Shown in pieces: positions 50,701 to 63,720 of a stretch of DNA of 64,000 nt. Source of the DNA: Stichopus chloronotus. Its lineage: Eukaryota; Echinodermata; Holothuroidea; Aspidochirotida; Stichopodidae. The DNA lies in NCBI GenBank assembly GCA_021234535.1, contig CM037829.1, positions 34,347,976 through 34,411,975 of the forward strand, written 5' to 3'. The notes beneath the pieces are model-generated. The model saw only the letters and a program-made list of their open reading frames with translations. It ran no database searches and was not told where the DNA came from. Positions within the stretch are counted from its first letter, which is position 1, and the number at the start of each line of letters is the position of its first letter. The position numbers and the translations under genes were made by a program.

Positions 50701-53700
50701 GGGAGAGAGAGAGAAGAGAACAGAGGGCCAACAATCAAGGACTCCAGACCCTCACCAAAGTGCAGAAGGAACGTCAGAGACAGTACCGCAGGATGCAGAA
50801 GCAGTATGGCAAGCACCGTTGGCATGACAACAGAAACCAGGTTAGACCACCTGTCATGATGGTGTATTGCTTTTTGTTGTTCACTCTCAGTGATGTTGAC
50901 AAATCCACCTGAAGGCAGTCACTTAACCCCTCAAGCTACATTTTGGCTGGTAGAAAGCAAAATTCTCAATTGGTTTTGCTTTTTGATTGACAGCAATTCA
51001 AAAGATACAGAGTAGCTCATATTACACAGCATACACAGGGGCCCATTGTTTTGATTACACATGTGAATCAGTTTCAGACAGACTGTGGGAAGGACTAGGA
51101 GTAAGTGGTTGGAAGAATTGAAACTGTCTGGAGGGATGAGTATTGTCATTGCTTTCTTTCAAGATAGCGGGTTGACGTGAAGTTTTACTTTCAATGGAAC
51201 CCAATGATCCTTAGCACTTCTTTTTACTTTTTTTTACTCCTTTGAGTGATCAGCAGTCAATTTAATTGTTTCTTCTTTTTTTTTTGGTTTGTCAGCGTCA
51301 TAAAAAGTAAAAAAGTAGCAAATATAGAAATCTAATGTGGTAGAAGAAAACTATCTTCATGATTATAAAATGATAAGATAAACCCCATGCCCTTCCAAAC
51401 AACTAAAGAAGTATTTTATTGGCATTTTGTTGCATAATAAATATATCAGGATCAGAATAGATATAACTTCAGAAATAATCATTTGTTTATCATCTACGAT
51501 TTTTGAAAGGCAGATTTATTTGACAAATGCATATCAAAAGTCCCAAGCGTCCTAGTCGCTGGCTTTCTTTGATGGTAGTGACGTTTGCATTTTTTGACAG
51601 AATCAACTCAAGAGCAGATCTGCGTCGGTTCAGGTCAGGGGTGAGTGGTCGGTGGCTGAGGACTTGGACTTCCCCAGGCTCAACAAGCTTCGACTGCCGA
51701 GCATTGCCGATCCAGAAGATTTGTGAGTTTCATTGATATGGATCTTGAGGAACTTTTGGATCAATCTCCTTTGGTTATATAATGTCAGCTGGTCTTTAAG
51801 TTTTGTCCTCTAGTCAGTCAGCCCTACACAGTGTGTAACACTTTCAGCACCTTTCTACTCCCTCTGAGATTGAAATGTGATGCATGTGCAGTGTATATGT
51901 CTTTCTCACAGACAGGTCTGGCACAATCAATCTTAAGTTTAATTACACATCATGTAATGTCTTCACCTCACTAGAGTGGCTGACAATTTGGGTGGATACT
52001 GACTCCTATTAGGAAAGAAATATATAGTTCCATTTTTTGTTCATTTTAGCTGAAATATTGTTGAATATTTGTGCAAGCATCACAGCCATTTTCAATATGT
52101 AATGAGAAGGTTAACGCTGAAGCGTGCATGAACCGAAGGATAGTGCACTATCTGGGACTAACACAAGCAATGCATGACGGCACAGCCTGATTGCATCCAG
52201 TGATAGCATCAATCCCTGAGAGTGCATTATCCTCCAGTTGATCCACAGGTCCAAATTTAATCAACCTTGTTCATTCATACAATGAAAGATTTTGATGAAA
52301 AAGATGAAAGCCAAAAAAAACTGAGGTTGGGTAATAACCACATTTTTCATTGAAAAAGAACCCTGAGAAAGGTAAACAGGATTTACAGCGTGTCAACACT
52401 GTCCGTGTGAGTACCACCATTGTTTTGTGTCAGAGAGTAGAGGACAAAGGACTGTCGATTTACGTTTTTATTGTATTCATCTGCTGGTGGTTTTCCGCTT
52501 AAATCGACTGTTTTATCCGCAGGATAATGCAGTCACCTGACTGCAATGGGCCAATCGGAGTTGATGATTCTTACCAGTTATGAGTGAATAATTCAAAAGT
52601 TGAAAGTATGGTTTAAAGGAAATTAATGATGTACAATCGTAGTGTGATGTGATCCTCGTATTTGTCAACTAGTTACTGTCATGGGTAGTGTTTCAGTGCT
52701 AATGAATGTATCTTTTCCAGCATACAAGATGTCAGTAATGTTACATGCAATGGTGTTGAAGTGACCATACAGTATGTTTATATGTGAAGGGTTTTCAAAG
52801 TTATGATGACTTTTGATGGATGTTTAAGAGAATTCTGGTATGCCAAGGTTTCCTTTCATTGCTCCCTTTAAAGTTCATTGATCTCCTCAGATGCACCACA
52901 GGAAAGTTCTTTATTTTTATTTATTGATTTGTTTTGGGGGGTGGAATAATATGGTGTGAACTAAATAATATGCTTATAGCTATTTCATATTGCTTGAAGT
53001 ACCATATCTTGTGATATTTCTTTCACTGTCCAGGATTAAATGCGGTGAGATGGAGTTCTACAACAAGAGCTTTGATCGCATCAACACCAAGTTGGAAAAG
53101 CGGTTGGCTCGAGTCAACAGGCTCTTTCACAAAGTCACCACCACTGATGACCCAAATATACGAAAGGTGAGGACACTGTTTCATAAACTCATTTCTTCCA
53201 AAGGTCACACACATTTTAACCGCCTATGTAGTTTATTTGAGTCTACCTGTTTACTTCTTTATTGCTTTTCTTGGAAAACATTCTCCAGTTGTATCAAATC
53301 TTATTTTAATGGTTTTCTGTGTGCCTTAAATTTCTCAGCTGAGAGTAGAGTGTGTATTTTTAACATTTTTGTCATCAGAAATGTTAATTAATTCAGTTGT
53401 AGGTATGATTAATGAACAATGAACAACCTTGATGAGTGCTTTTTGTTGGTCATTCGTTACGACAGCTCATCTCGTTAATAATTTTTCAGTTTTTTTTAGA
53501 AGGCAGGTAACTTGAAAAAATACTTTTTATGCAAGTGACACAAAGTTAATGATGGAAGTCCTCATCACACAGATGAATTCTTATCATAATATAGTGAACC
53601 TAATGACTCCTTCAACAAATCCACAAACTGCAAATGATCAACACTACAACTTCAATATGCCACAATGGTCACACCTCATTTCTTGGCAATTCTTTGAATT

Positions 53701-56700
53701 TGTTTTTGTCAGTGTGTGGTTGAGGAAACCACTCTTTGCTAGGATTACCTCAACATATAAAGTTTATTGTTTTTATTTTATTTTCTATTTAATTTTCTTT
53801 TCCAGCTTGCCTCCAAAGGGAATGTTTTTGGTACTGACATCATTCTTGCTACCATCATGTGTAGCACCAGATCGGTGTATTCATGGGACATCATCGTACA
53901 GGTAACACATTGCTCTCATCTCAAACAGACTACCTCACTAGCAATCCATTCTGCATCTGCAGAAGCTCGGGAGCTCATCATTCCCTCAGAGATGCTCCCA
54001 TTAGAATTACGAATTTGTGTTTTCCAATGAAGTGACCAAAATTTGAAAAAGTATCAGTCCATACCTGTTGGATAATGTAGACAAAAAAAAATCTTTTGGG
54101 AACTTGCTATCTCTCTTAGGAAATCACCTGAAGGTTTTGAAGCTTTGTGGTAAAAACAAATCTGAGTGAGATTTGTTAACTCGGGAGACAGTATTAGAAA
54201 CAGCTGCAGCTGTCACCATGTGAAAATAAAAGTGGAAATTTGATGTTGCCTTGTCCTTGAGAGCTTGTAAAGTTCTTGAATTTTATCCATCAATTTGCAA
54301 TGTCCAATTTAGTCTGCATGGAGGTTAGCTCAAGAGAAGGTTCTTAGACTGCCATGTGTCACATTTACACAGAATAATCTTGTTTTTTCACTGAAAAGTC
54401 TCCTTAATTACTGAAGACAATAATGTCACTTACTTTTTGTTCTGTCACTGCAGCATGTTGGCGGTAAACTGTTCTTCGACAAAAGAGATGATTCAGAATT
54501 TGGTAAGTCTGTTGGATCGCCCTCAGTGACCCCATGTCAAATGTGCTCGTAATGTGCTTTCCTCTATTGGTCTTTAAGGTTTGGGCTCATGAGTGCATTA
54601 CTACTACTTTTATTTCACATCACATCCCTGAACTTGACTGGTATGGGTTTGTTTTCATCTTTTCTTTTCAAAGCTGCCTCTGTTTGTTTACATACCATTC
54701 CTTTATTCCATTGTTTGCATAAATATGATATAGGGTACATGCATAGGTCATCTTCAACTCACAGATGTGTATTCGGATGAGTGGCCATATTGCCATTGCG
54801 TGATTCTGCCAGTCATTGTCTGGTTGGCTGATGTATAGATCCGTATGACAACATAATGCAAATTAGGCCTTATGCAGATGCTTCCTTTTATGCAGCATGA
54901 GTTTCATCTCGACAGATTTGCTGACCGTTAACGAGACGGCCAAAGAACCACCTCAAGAGGAAGGGAACCACATCAATTCTCCTCGTAACTTGGCCCTGGA
55001 AGCTACCTTCATCAACCACAATTATTCCCAGCAGTGTTTGAAAATGGTGAGATAATTTTTGGCAAATATGTATTACGAATGTAATGCAAGCCTTAGCGCT
55101 GTGTGGTGACCAGACGTGGTTTATCGATTATCGCAAGATCTGTGTTATTGCACCTAAATGTAGCTTGCTATGAAGGTGGGTGTCTTTTGCAGCAAAATAC
55201 TGGCAAATACAAAATAGCCAACTATATTTGTGAGACACTTTGTGGGAAGAATATTACCAACAAAACCTTCTTGAGCCCACAGCTTTAGACTTGAGCAACG
55301 AGCTTGAAAAGCAAGCAATTATTGACCGTAAGAAGATGCGTAGCATGATACTTTACAGGGTGAACTAGCAGTAAATTGTAGAGCAAAATTTAGCTGAATT
55401 TTGGGGTTAGTAACTGGTTGCTTTGCTAACCCATTCCCTATGTCACCATCTTAACTGTTGTCTTTTTAAGTAATAATGAATTATTGCAAATTTCATGGTT
55501 TCTCTGTCTTGCCATGTTTTTCATTTCAAGAGAGTTTACCACACTATGTACATTGGTTGGATGAAGCTTATTTTTTTCTGTCCTCTCCACAGGGCAAGGA
55601 GAAGTCCCGCTTCCCAGACAAGAATCCTTTCATTTCAGAAGAAGATAAAACGGATGTAGCATCTGTCGGTTACAGGTAGGTTTTCCTCCAGTTCATGTGA
55701 AATTTCTTTCTGTGACTCTCTTGATCCTTACGGAAGTAACAATCTGTAAACTTTTAACTTTAAAGTCAAGCTAAGATGTGAGATTTTACTCCCTAGATAC
55801 GTAAACTAGATTCATCGTCTGCTAGTTAGTGTTCTCTACCGGTAAAGTAGTTCTTTAGATCATATCTTATGATAAATCCCAGTCTCATGTATGTCCCTCA
55901 CACCACGATCGAGCAAACATTGACGATGTTGTGTGATGAAATTATTTTTTGCTGTTTCTTCATTGGTCTTGTCAAATTGCATCACCTGCATATGCACTGG
56001 TCAATGAATTCATTCTTTCCACACTGACACGACCCTGGGTTTCGATTGATCTTTTAGGTATCGAAAGTGGAACCTCGGTGAAAACATCGACGTTATCATC
56101 AGGTGTGAGCATGACAGTGTCGCCATAGGGTCCAATGGCGAGACCCAGTTCCTGAACATCAAAACGTTGAACGAATGGGACACTAAGGTGAGCAGATGTA
56201 GTATGTGCAAGCTAGCCAAACAGTAAAACCATTCTTATATCATGATTTTTTGGAGTCTTAAACTTATATGCAAAATAATTCTAAATGGAATTCAATGGAA
56301 AGACAACATCTGGACTGTCATCCATGCCAAGTGAAAATACTCTCACTTGCAATTTGCTGACAGTTGTTACACGTGGCAGCAGTATGTGATAGGATAGTGC
56401 CTCATGGAACAACAACCATTGATTGGACAAAGCCAGCCAAACAGTGAGACCATTCTTATATCACGATTTGTTTGAGTGAGCCAATGAATGAAATGCATGG
56501 TAGGTAATTATACTGTCAAGACAGAAGAGTTTTGTTCTTTCAAGAGGTATGTAAACATTGCTAAAATGGTCTGCTGTCTTGACGCAATGATTTTTGTCTT
56601 CAGAGGCAGGCTGTGAAATCGTCAATTTTCTCTCTCCCTCCTGCCTCCAACAGCAAAGCAGTGCAGACGAATGGCGGCAGAAGCTGGACTCCCAGAAGGG

Positions 56701-58364
56701 AGCTGTGTTGGCCACAGAGCTGAAAAATAATAGCTTCAAGCTTGCCAAGTGGACTGTTTGTTCCCTACTGGCTGGTTCAGACCAAATCAAATTTGGGTGA
56801 GTTGTTTATTATTTCTGTTTCTTCTTGTTAGGGCTCATAAAATTATGGATGGTATGGAGCAACACTATTTGCTGTTGTTACAAACATGCTGACATGGCAG
56901 AGCTGTTCTTCTCTAAAACAGGTTGATATTTTTACGATAGGTGCAGTGACATTATCTGTCAGATCTGCACTGCATGGCAAATAAATAATGCATGTGAAAA
57001 TTTGTTGATGATAATCGATTAGTATTTTGAGTGTTTAGGTTTCTTCTGGTGATAGTAAATTGACCTCATACAAATCTGTTTGTGACAACCCCTTGTTGAG
57101 GATTTTATGATTCCATTCAACTTCTTCCAACATCACGCAGGTATGTCTCTCGAATCAATCCCCGAGACTCGTCCAAGCACGTGATCCTGGGATCTCAGCA
57201 GTTCAAACCCAGCGAGCTGGCAGCACAGATCAATCTGAACATGGACAACGCCTGGGGTATCCTCCGATGCATCATCGACAAGTGCTTCCAGCTCAAGGAG
57301 GGTAAATACCTCATCCTTAAGGACCCCAACAAGGTAAGGAACATTGTGACTCTTTCAGAACTAAAATTCATTTTATCTGAGTGATGGGAAGGGCCCTTTG
57401 GAATTTAGCTCTCATTTACGCCAATGCACATAATCAATGTAACAGTGCATTTTTTGTTAGTTCCTTGATTCGTTGATGTAAGAGCCAGTGGTTTCCTTAG
57501 TGTTTCATCTCACCTTATACTGGTGTACACTGAATATTGCCGTTATAAATGTATGTAGAAACATTACTTCTTGCTTTAGTAAATGCTGCTCATTTTTCTC
57601 GCTTCTTACAGCCTGTGATCCGTATCTACGACATCCCGGACAACACCTTCAGCACAGACGATGAAGATGACGACGATGAGGATGATGAAGAGGAGGATGA
57701 AGATGAAGATGGTGAGGACTCACATCTCAATTTTGTAATTGTTAACTACTGAACACTCACAGTCTATCATTCAATTAATAGACTGGTTACATAAGAGGAA
57801 CAAAACACTTCTTTCAAAGATTTAAAATCTCTTTGCTGCTGCACTTTTTGATGCACACAGTTCACCACGTGATGACAATAAACACTTCTCCAACACCCAT
57901 ACATAGTAGGCTACATGTATAGCAATATGTAAATTTGCACATGGAGGAACAGCACAGCGATGATTCTTGAAGGAGTGTGGGGATGGTTGTAGAAGAGGGA
58001 TTCAAGGAGAATAGACTTAACGTGGGTCTCTAAAGGAGCATCAACACCCCTGCCACTCAACCTTCAGAAATGCTATTTCACATACTTGGTTAGGTGCAAA
58101 TGATTTTGAGGGGTAGCACAATCTTACATACAGGATAGTGTCAAAGAACCACAGTTTGAACATTTTTGTTTGGCATTCCATGTCTGATATTTCGTTACTG
58201 CTTTATTGCTTGGATGAGGGAGATGCTCTCAGTATACTAACAAACAAAACTAGTGTGATATAGAAACATCCTTGCCTTGACTTGTCTTTCATGAGGCTGT
58301 GTGTTTCCTGCATAAAATTTTCCTTTTCTTTCCTCTTTCAGAGGAGAATGAAGATGCTGCCTAA
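47728..58364 (+). CDS. EIF3D: Eukaryotic translation initiation factor 3 subunit D
   Basis: Fifteen exons join in phase: 47728-47856, 49252-49297, 49991-50127, 50688-50840, 51601-51722, 53034-53166, 53806-53901, 54454-54502, 54916-55046, 55593-55675, 56058-56187, 56654-56796, 57141-57333, 57612-57711, 58342-58364. The total is 1668 nt, giving 555 residues and TAA; human eIF3d has 548. The N-terminus carries the family signature [12 protein letters not shown], then [16 protein letters not shown] basic Arg/Lys-rich segment covers about 105-150. The conserved cap-binding domain runs from about 180 to 535 and includes [24 protein letters not shown] and LKDPNK. The last about 25 residues are almost all Asp/Glu, as in orthologues. 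eIF3d is a peripheral eIF3 subunit that binds mRNA caps and supports initiation on selected mRNAs. All borders are GT-AG. Introns are 0.4-1.4 kb, and the first holds a transposon at 48300-48838. Confidence 0.97.
48300..48838. mobile_element. hAT-type non-autonomous DNA transposon (MITE)
   Basis: The ends read TAGTGTTGAGCC in inverted orientation (12 bp perfect) and are followed by multiple CCGATA/TATCGG subterminal motifs at both ends. The flanking octamers CCTTTGAG (48292-48299) and CTTTTGAG (48839-48846) agree at 7 of 8, matching the 8 bp target duplication of hAT elements. No transposase frame is present. It lies in EIF3D intron 1. Its centre holds about 115 bp also found at 36275-36395. 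Confidence 0.85.
56216..56477 (+). repeat. Direct repeat of about 40 bp in EIF3D intron 11
   Basis: AGCCAAACAGTAAAACCATT near 56214 recurs as AGCCAAACAGTGAGACCATT near 56435, each followed by CTTATATCA and a T-rich stretch. The copies are about 220 bp apart. Confidence 0.5.
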
Positions 58365-59245
58365 GTGAGACCTGAGGGAATTGATGATATCAACAAGATG
58401 TAAACACTCGATACAAGATAACATTAGATGGCCTTTGAAATAAGAAGTACACACTTTGTAGGCATACATCTGGATCGGAATTTCAGTTTTCAAGTTCTTG
58501 GTGTGGAGTCTCATTAGAAAGTGGTCATGCATGCAGTTCACAAATACCACTTTCATGTAGAAAAGAAATGGTATGATGCAAAAGCTGTTGGTAGGCTTTA
58601 CCTGCCACCTACTATGGTATCATTTTTTTTTCAAGTTATTGGTATTTGGCCTCTCTAAATCTCGTCTCCATTCATGTCATGAGATCAATGTTGCCAACTG
58701 TTTGTACTTCATGATGTTAGTCAGGATATGTACAGGTGGTAGGAGAAAATTGGAATGCTGGTATGACTCCAGTGGAAGGGAAGGGGGAGGCATAGGGGGA
58801 GGGGATAGTGCTTTGTTCTTTAGTGCAGAGGTTTGAGTTGCACCAACTTGGCCACATGCACTGAAAAGATTTAAAAAAAACAGTTATTAGTTGATTAATA
58901 ATTTCATTAATTCCCTCAACCGGTTAAACCACAGTTACAATTGTGATAAATTAATTATGCAGATAAATGGAATGAATATTGACAGAATACATGCAGGCAC
59001 AAACTGCGACCAAAAATGTAGTTCTGACTGTCCAAAAGATTACCACATAGTAAGTCTGTTCCAATCATTAAATTTGTCTGTTATGTTCCAAACAAAGACA
59101 GAGCATCCAACTATAGTCACCCTTTTTACACATTCCAAAACTCATCTGCGATACCTGGAGGGTAAAACTTTGCTGCCACCCCTTAATTGTGCCATGTAAT
59201 CTTTGCCATTGTCCTAACACTCTTCAGGGGTAATAACCTCTTGGT

Positions 59246-59459
59246 CAGTGTTTCCCCTAAGTTGCTATAATGCAAATTTGACACAATGAACCCAATTAAA
59301 TTCTCTGATGATGGTGGGAAAACATCGAAAAAGAGTGTTTTGTGGTTTTACAATTGAACGTGTGCACTGTTACATGCCACTGAAAGTTACAGTAGGTTAA
59401 CTTTTCTTGTAATTCATTATTTTGACCAAACAGATATTTTCCTTTACAGGGAAACACTG
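59246..59459. mobile_element. Small hAT-like MITE
   Basis: CAGTGTTTCCC at 59246 is mirrored by GGGAAACACTG ending at 59459, giving a 214 bp element. The flanking octamers CTCTTGGT and GTCTGGGT agree at 6 of 8. It has no coding capacity and lies in the 3' flank of EIF3D. The termini resemble those of the 35.1 kb element (CAGGGTTTCCC), so the two may share a transposase family. Confidence 0.65.
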
Positions 59460-59889
59460 GTCTGGGTTATAATTTTTAAATGAAACAAGGAATTTAAATC
59501 AAGGGCAGTAGTTTGGGGTCGACAGAGAAGACTCTGTAGCTAGGTGCAGTCCCTCCCTTTTACAAGGTGCATTCCTTGGTTGGAACATTTCATTGACAAT
59601 ATGACATGATTGAACAGTTAGGTGAGTGGTGTCCCAGGGTCAAAAACGACGTCGCAAGGTGGATTGTACTGTTTGTGCACGCTTGTTTTGTGGATAACAA
59701 AATACGAAGGACAAAGTAGTACTAGTTCTGGAGTAGCATTCAAAAATATGATTATCAAAAAGAACATGTGCCATGTTGACAGTTGGAAAGAAAAGCTTAG
59801 AGATGAAAACAATGAATAAGTACACACAGTGAATAACGTAATATCTATTTCTCTTTTGTTTCTTTTAAAGTACTCGTTGCATTACTTTA

Positions 59890-59895
59890 AATAAA
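59890..59895 (+). terminator. Candidate polyadenylation signal AATAAA for EIF3D
   Basis: This canonical hexamer on the plus strand is followed within about 20 bases by a T/G-containing stretch. It sits 20 bp beyond the minus-strand gene's stop codon (59916), so transcripts cleaved here would overlap that gene's 3' end. Earlier variant signals such as ATTAAA near 59066 could be used instead. Confidence 0.35.
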
Positions 59896-59915
59896 CCAGT
59901 AAACTTTGTCTCAAG

Positions 59916-62900
59916 TTATGATGACTTCAGTTTCTTCTTTCCATTGCTACTGTCGTCATCTTTTGCGGATGGTCTTTTGGCTGTTTTCAGCGTTTCGAGC
60001 AAGTCTGGTTTCATTTCATTGATAATGTAGTGGGTCCAGAGGGTCAGCTCCACCTTGTGTGGTGTCCAATCAGAAGATCCTAAAAGGACATTTAACCAAG
60101 TTAATAGACATTTGGTAACAGATGGATTAGTAGATTTTCCCCGGCTCTCACTCTCGCCTGCCTCTTTTCCCTCCTCCATATTGCATATGAATATTTTGGA
60201 AAGAAATGACTGTGGAAGATGGAGTTACTTCATTATTGCACTAAAGCCTACCTGTTATTGACACTGCACAGCATCACAATTGAGTGTGTTATGTTCAGTT
60301 GTTTTTGTGCTAAAATACATTCAGAGCTCCTAAATAGTTTGATATCTCTCAACTTTATGAACCCGTTTTGCAGATCGGCTAAAAGTTTGCAACCACGTAA
60401 ATCTTGCCTTGGTCTGATGTTTCCTGCCATTGTATTATTAGACTTCCTTAAGTTCGTTAAAAAGACATCACAGATGGTGAACATTTACAAGGTACATGAA
60501 TTAGCACTCTCGCAGCATGTTCTTTGGTATTAACAGTCTCAAAGCTTTCTTAAACAAAACAGAAGAAAATGAACAACTCGCCTTCATCTTCGAGTCTCTT
60601 CACGCAATCTCTGATTTCCGCCGAGAAATCCTCGTACTGTCCTTCGGTGTATTTCAAGGCACCAATCCCAGGAATGGCCTTCATGCTCTCATCTGCCATG
60701 AATGCAGCAAGTTCAGGAGCACCAGCCGCTAAAATGGCTGAGGAATTAAAAATTACATCATGAAGAGCAAGTTTAATACCAGCATTGTAGTTTCAGTGAT
60801 AAACCTGTCATAGTTGCAGTACCACTGTTGGATCTGACAGTCAATAGAGTGAGGACTTAATTGTGCAAAATGCTTGATCCTAGTTTGACTAAAAAGCTTT
60901 TATATTACAGACATTATATTAACAAAGATTGCTGCTGACAAACCCATGACCACTGAGTTTGTCATATACTCAGATTGATAAATCAGCATCATTACTAAAT
61001 TAAAATATCTCACTCAGTTTCATCTTGACACATCATATTTTACAGCACTTACATAATTTCAACCCCTCTTGAGCTCAAATGACCATAGACTGATCCAAAA
61101 TATGCTAGGCTTCTGTCCTTGATATTTTACTGTACTACATGCTATACAAAAGTTGATTCTAGCTATTGACCCAACGTGTGGCCTTTGTAAAACAGGAATG
61201 CAGTCAAAAGGAACCTTCACATCAAACATGAACCACTAAACTAATCTGTCATCATTTGCAACATCCAAGAAGAAGTGGAAAGTCCTCTGAGACACTTCTG
61301 GTTCCCTTGATCTGCTAATCCCCAATTCCTCCACAACCATTAACTACACAATCCCCATAACATAACAGACAGAGCTACGTCACTACCCGTCCTACACCTT
61401 ACCTGATGCAGTGGCCGGACCGACAGCTTTTAGAACGCAGAGTTCCTTGATTGCGTTTTTCAGACTTTTAGAGACTGTCTTGTAGGCTTTCTTTGTAGCA
61501 TTCTCGACAAGAGATGCCTCATTTGTTTGGACCATCTCGGTGAGTCTTGGTCTGAACTTTCCTCTCTGAGACCAGCAAAGATGACAAAAGATAAAACCAA
61601 GAGAGTATATGTAGGTTAGCACTTTGTGCATCATATCAATTTTACGTCTCATCTGACTCCATATTAGTAAGTTACTTCTAGCAGAATCACGCAATATTGC
61701 GATACAAAGTATTGTTTGAAACCAATGAGAATGCTACTTGATACCAGTGAGAAGAAGACGGACACATTTGGAACTGGATATGGTCTTAGTGTGGTAGCAG
61801 AAATTCTAGGTTCAAAGTACATAACTGATTATTTGCCATCTCAAGAAAATGACACGTCAGGTTTGTGAGTTACGACATCGTCTGGAGGGTGGCTAAAATG
61901 AACACCATATTTCTCAAAATAGGCAGAAACGTTACTCTGTTTGTGGCCCTCAATAGCTTTGGACTTCACTATCATCATAAGGTGGCACTGATCTTTACAT
62001 TACTCATCTGTCTAAGGCAGTCAATGGAGTTTGAGTGCTATCTATTGCCTATACAACACACACACACTGAAGAAAATAAAATTGATTTTTTTTTCTCGAA
62101 AGGGGCAAAAACACTACTCTGTTTGTCCCTCCAGACAATATCGTGACACAGCTGAGTGAGTTGGATAATTCACTTACACTGAGTTTCCATTTCATTAGTT
62201 TGGTGAGTTCTTCTTTGGTCATAAATTTGGGATCTCTAGCTGAGATTGCTTTTGGAAGTGCTTCCTGAAACCTGAGATAGGTATAAGTTTGAACAAAACC
62301 ATGTATGTAATTAGGTCCAAATGGATGCATGTGTTTGTAATGAAAAGCAAATGTGTACCCCCTGGTAACAAAGTGAAGCAGTCCCACCCTCCCAAGTAAA
62401 AAAAATAAAAAAAAAACTTTACCCCTTTACCAGGAAATCATCGTGGGTAAGATAGAATCCTTTGTCTTTACCTCGATCCTGACCACAAGTGTTGCTAGGT
62501 CAGCAGTCGGCTGTGTGCTTAGTGGTATTTGACATCAGTGAATAAAGATCTATCCAGTTACACTCTCATTCTCTTTGTACTTGTCATTTTTTGTTGTATC
62601 AACATCTATGTTTGGACTTAAGACAAAATACTACAGTTTTTATAATATATTTGTATTGGAAAGCAATAAAGGTGCAATCCATCCCTGGCTGAGAGAACCT
62701 ATGTGTATGAACTGTGCATAATCACTGGAGGGGGGGGGGGGGAGGGAAGTATGTTTCCTGCAGATGTGTGATACGTTCATGAGTGGCATACCAATGTGAT
62801 TGAGTAACAAGGGGTCACTGCCATTGTGCCACTGCCATTGTTTTCATTAACTTAGCAAGGTAGGGAATAATCCCGTATATTACATCGCAATTTAAGACAC

Positions 62901-63533
62901 AAACAGGTTAGGCTAATCATTGCTACACAAATGACAAAAATGCAATTTTTTGTTTGCATAATGCAACATACGTTAGGAGTTTCATCAGTAGTTTCCAAAA
63001 GACCTTAAAAAAAATCCCACAAACTGGTAAACAAAATTTAAACAATTATTCCCTGCAAGTGCATGGTGGGGAAATATGAGGTTGTCAGAAATGAGATCAC
63101 TTTGCACATGCGATCAAATTTATAGCAGTACTAACAATTAACACCCTACTCTAATCATAGTTGTGTCAGTGACAACAACTTTTGAATTAGCAGAATGAAG
63201 CAAATTTCCTCGTTTGGGTTGTACATTAAGGTTTCTTCTTTCTACCCAACAACCAATTACTAAGTAAGGTACAAGTATTGTGAGGTACCTGTACAAGTAT
63301 ATGACTACAACTTGCATGGAGATATATAGAGGTACTGTACTAGGTATGCATGTGTACGATAGATCTATTTCGGCTCATAGTACAAACCATTTATCTAACT
63401 CAATCAAACTTTTCTTGCCACCAGCCTTTGTTATCTTCGATGCTCTCAGATCCAAAGCTCTGTCGTAAAGCTCGTACACATTTTGCCATGTGTCAGGACT
63501 TGAATCTGCAAAGAACTTCTGCGAGGCAGCCAT
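59916..63533 (-). CDS. Conserved uncharacterised helix-hairpin-helix protein
   Basis: Five minus-strand exons join in phase: 63533-63388, 62271-62178, 61565-61403, 60737-60582, 60079-59916. They total 723 nt, giving 240 residues and TAA. I recognise a family found in many animals without an assigned function, and I know no reliable symbol. Residues 76-88 contain the conserved block KWKLSRGKFRPRL. Residues about 121-147 (LCVLKAVGPATAS and onward) form a helix-hairpin-helix of the DNA-glycosylase type, suggesting non-specific DNA or nucleic-acid contact. A second conserved block, SSDWTPHKVELTLWTH, lies near 185. The C-terminus is Lys/Ser-rich (KRPSAK, GKKKLKSS) and could be a nuclear localisation signal. 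I see no catalytic Lys/Asp typical of HhH-GPD glycosylases. An in-frame ATG at 63644 would add 37 residues; I chose 63533 because the upstream part is a low-complexity His-Thr stretch. The intron after 60582 has a GC donor. Confidence 0.85.
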
Positions 63534-63720
63534 TGTTTCTGTAACAGTGTGAGTGTGAGTGTTGTTACGCACAGTACAATTTTCCCGGGATTGTCCTTGT
63601 TTACCTTTGTGTACTTCCGGGTTACCAGTACACGTGCTCTTCATTACGTGAATTTAAATGTGCATTGAGTGCGAAACGCACAAACGCACACTTGTTACGT
63701 GTATTACGGGATTGACGGTA
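63534..63720 (-). promoter_or_regulatory. Likely promoter of the helix-hairpin-helix gene
   Basis: This region just upstream of the start codon is richer in CpG than its surroundings. It contains an ACTTCCGG block near 63614-63621, which fits an ETS-family (GABPA-like) site, and an ACACGTG E-box-like motif near 63631. No TATA box is evident. This is the usual appearance of a housekeeping promoter; the start site itself cannot be placed. Confidence 0.35.

Larger units (their letters stand above)
58365..59895 (+). other. EIF3D 3' flank / probable 3'UTR
   Basis: No further coding exon is seen between the EIF3D stop and the AATAAA at 59890-59895. A G-rich stretch lies at 58778-58806 and a short inverted-repeat transposon at 59246-59459. 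The small open frames here have no exon borders or family resemblance. If the AATAAA is the one used, the 3'UTR is about 1.5 kb and runs to within a few bases of the stop codon of the convergent gene. Confidence 0.4.

Noticed and set aside
52130..52560. Possible inverted ends around GGATAATGCA/GTGCACTATC in EIF3D intron 5
   Set aside because: Matches are short and offset, with no target duplication.
52560..52595. Possible box C/D snoRNA in an EIF3D intron (TTGATGA word)
   Set aside because: The box C consensus purine is absent and no properly placed box D or terminal stem was seen.
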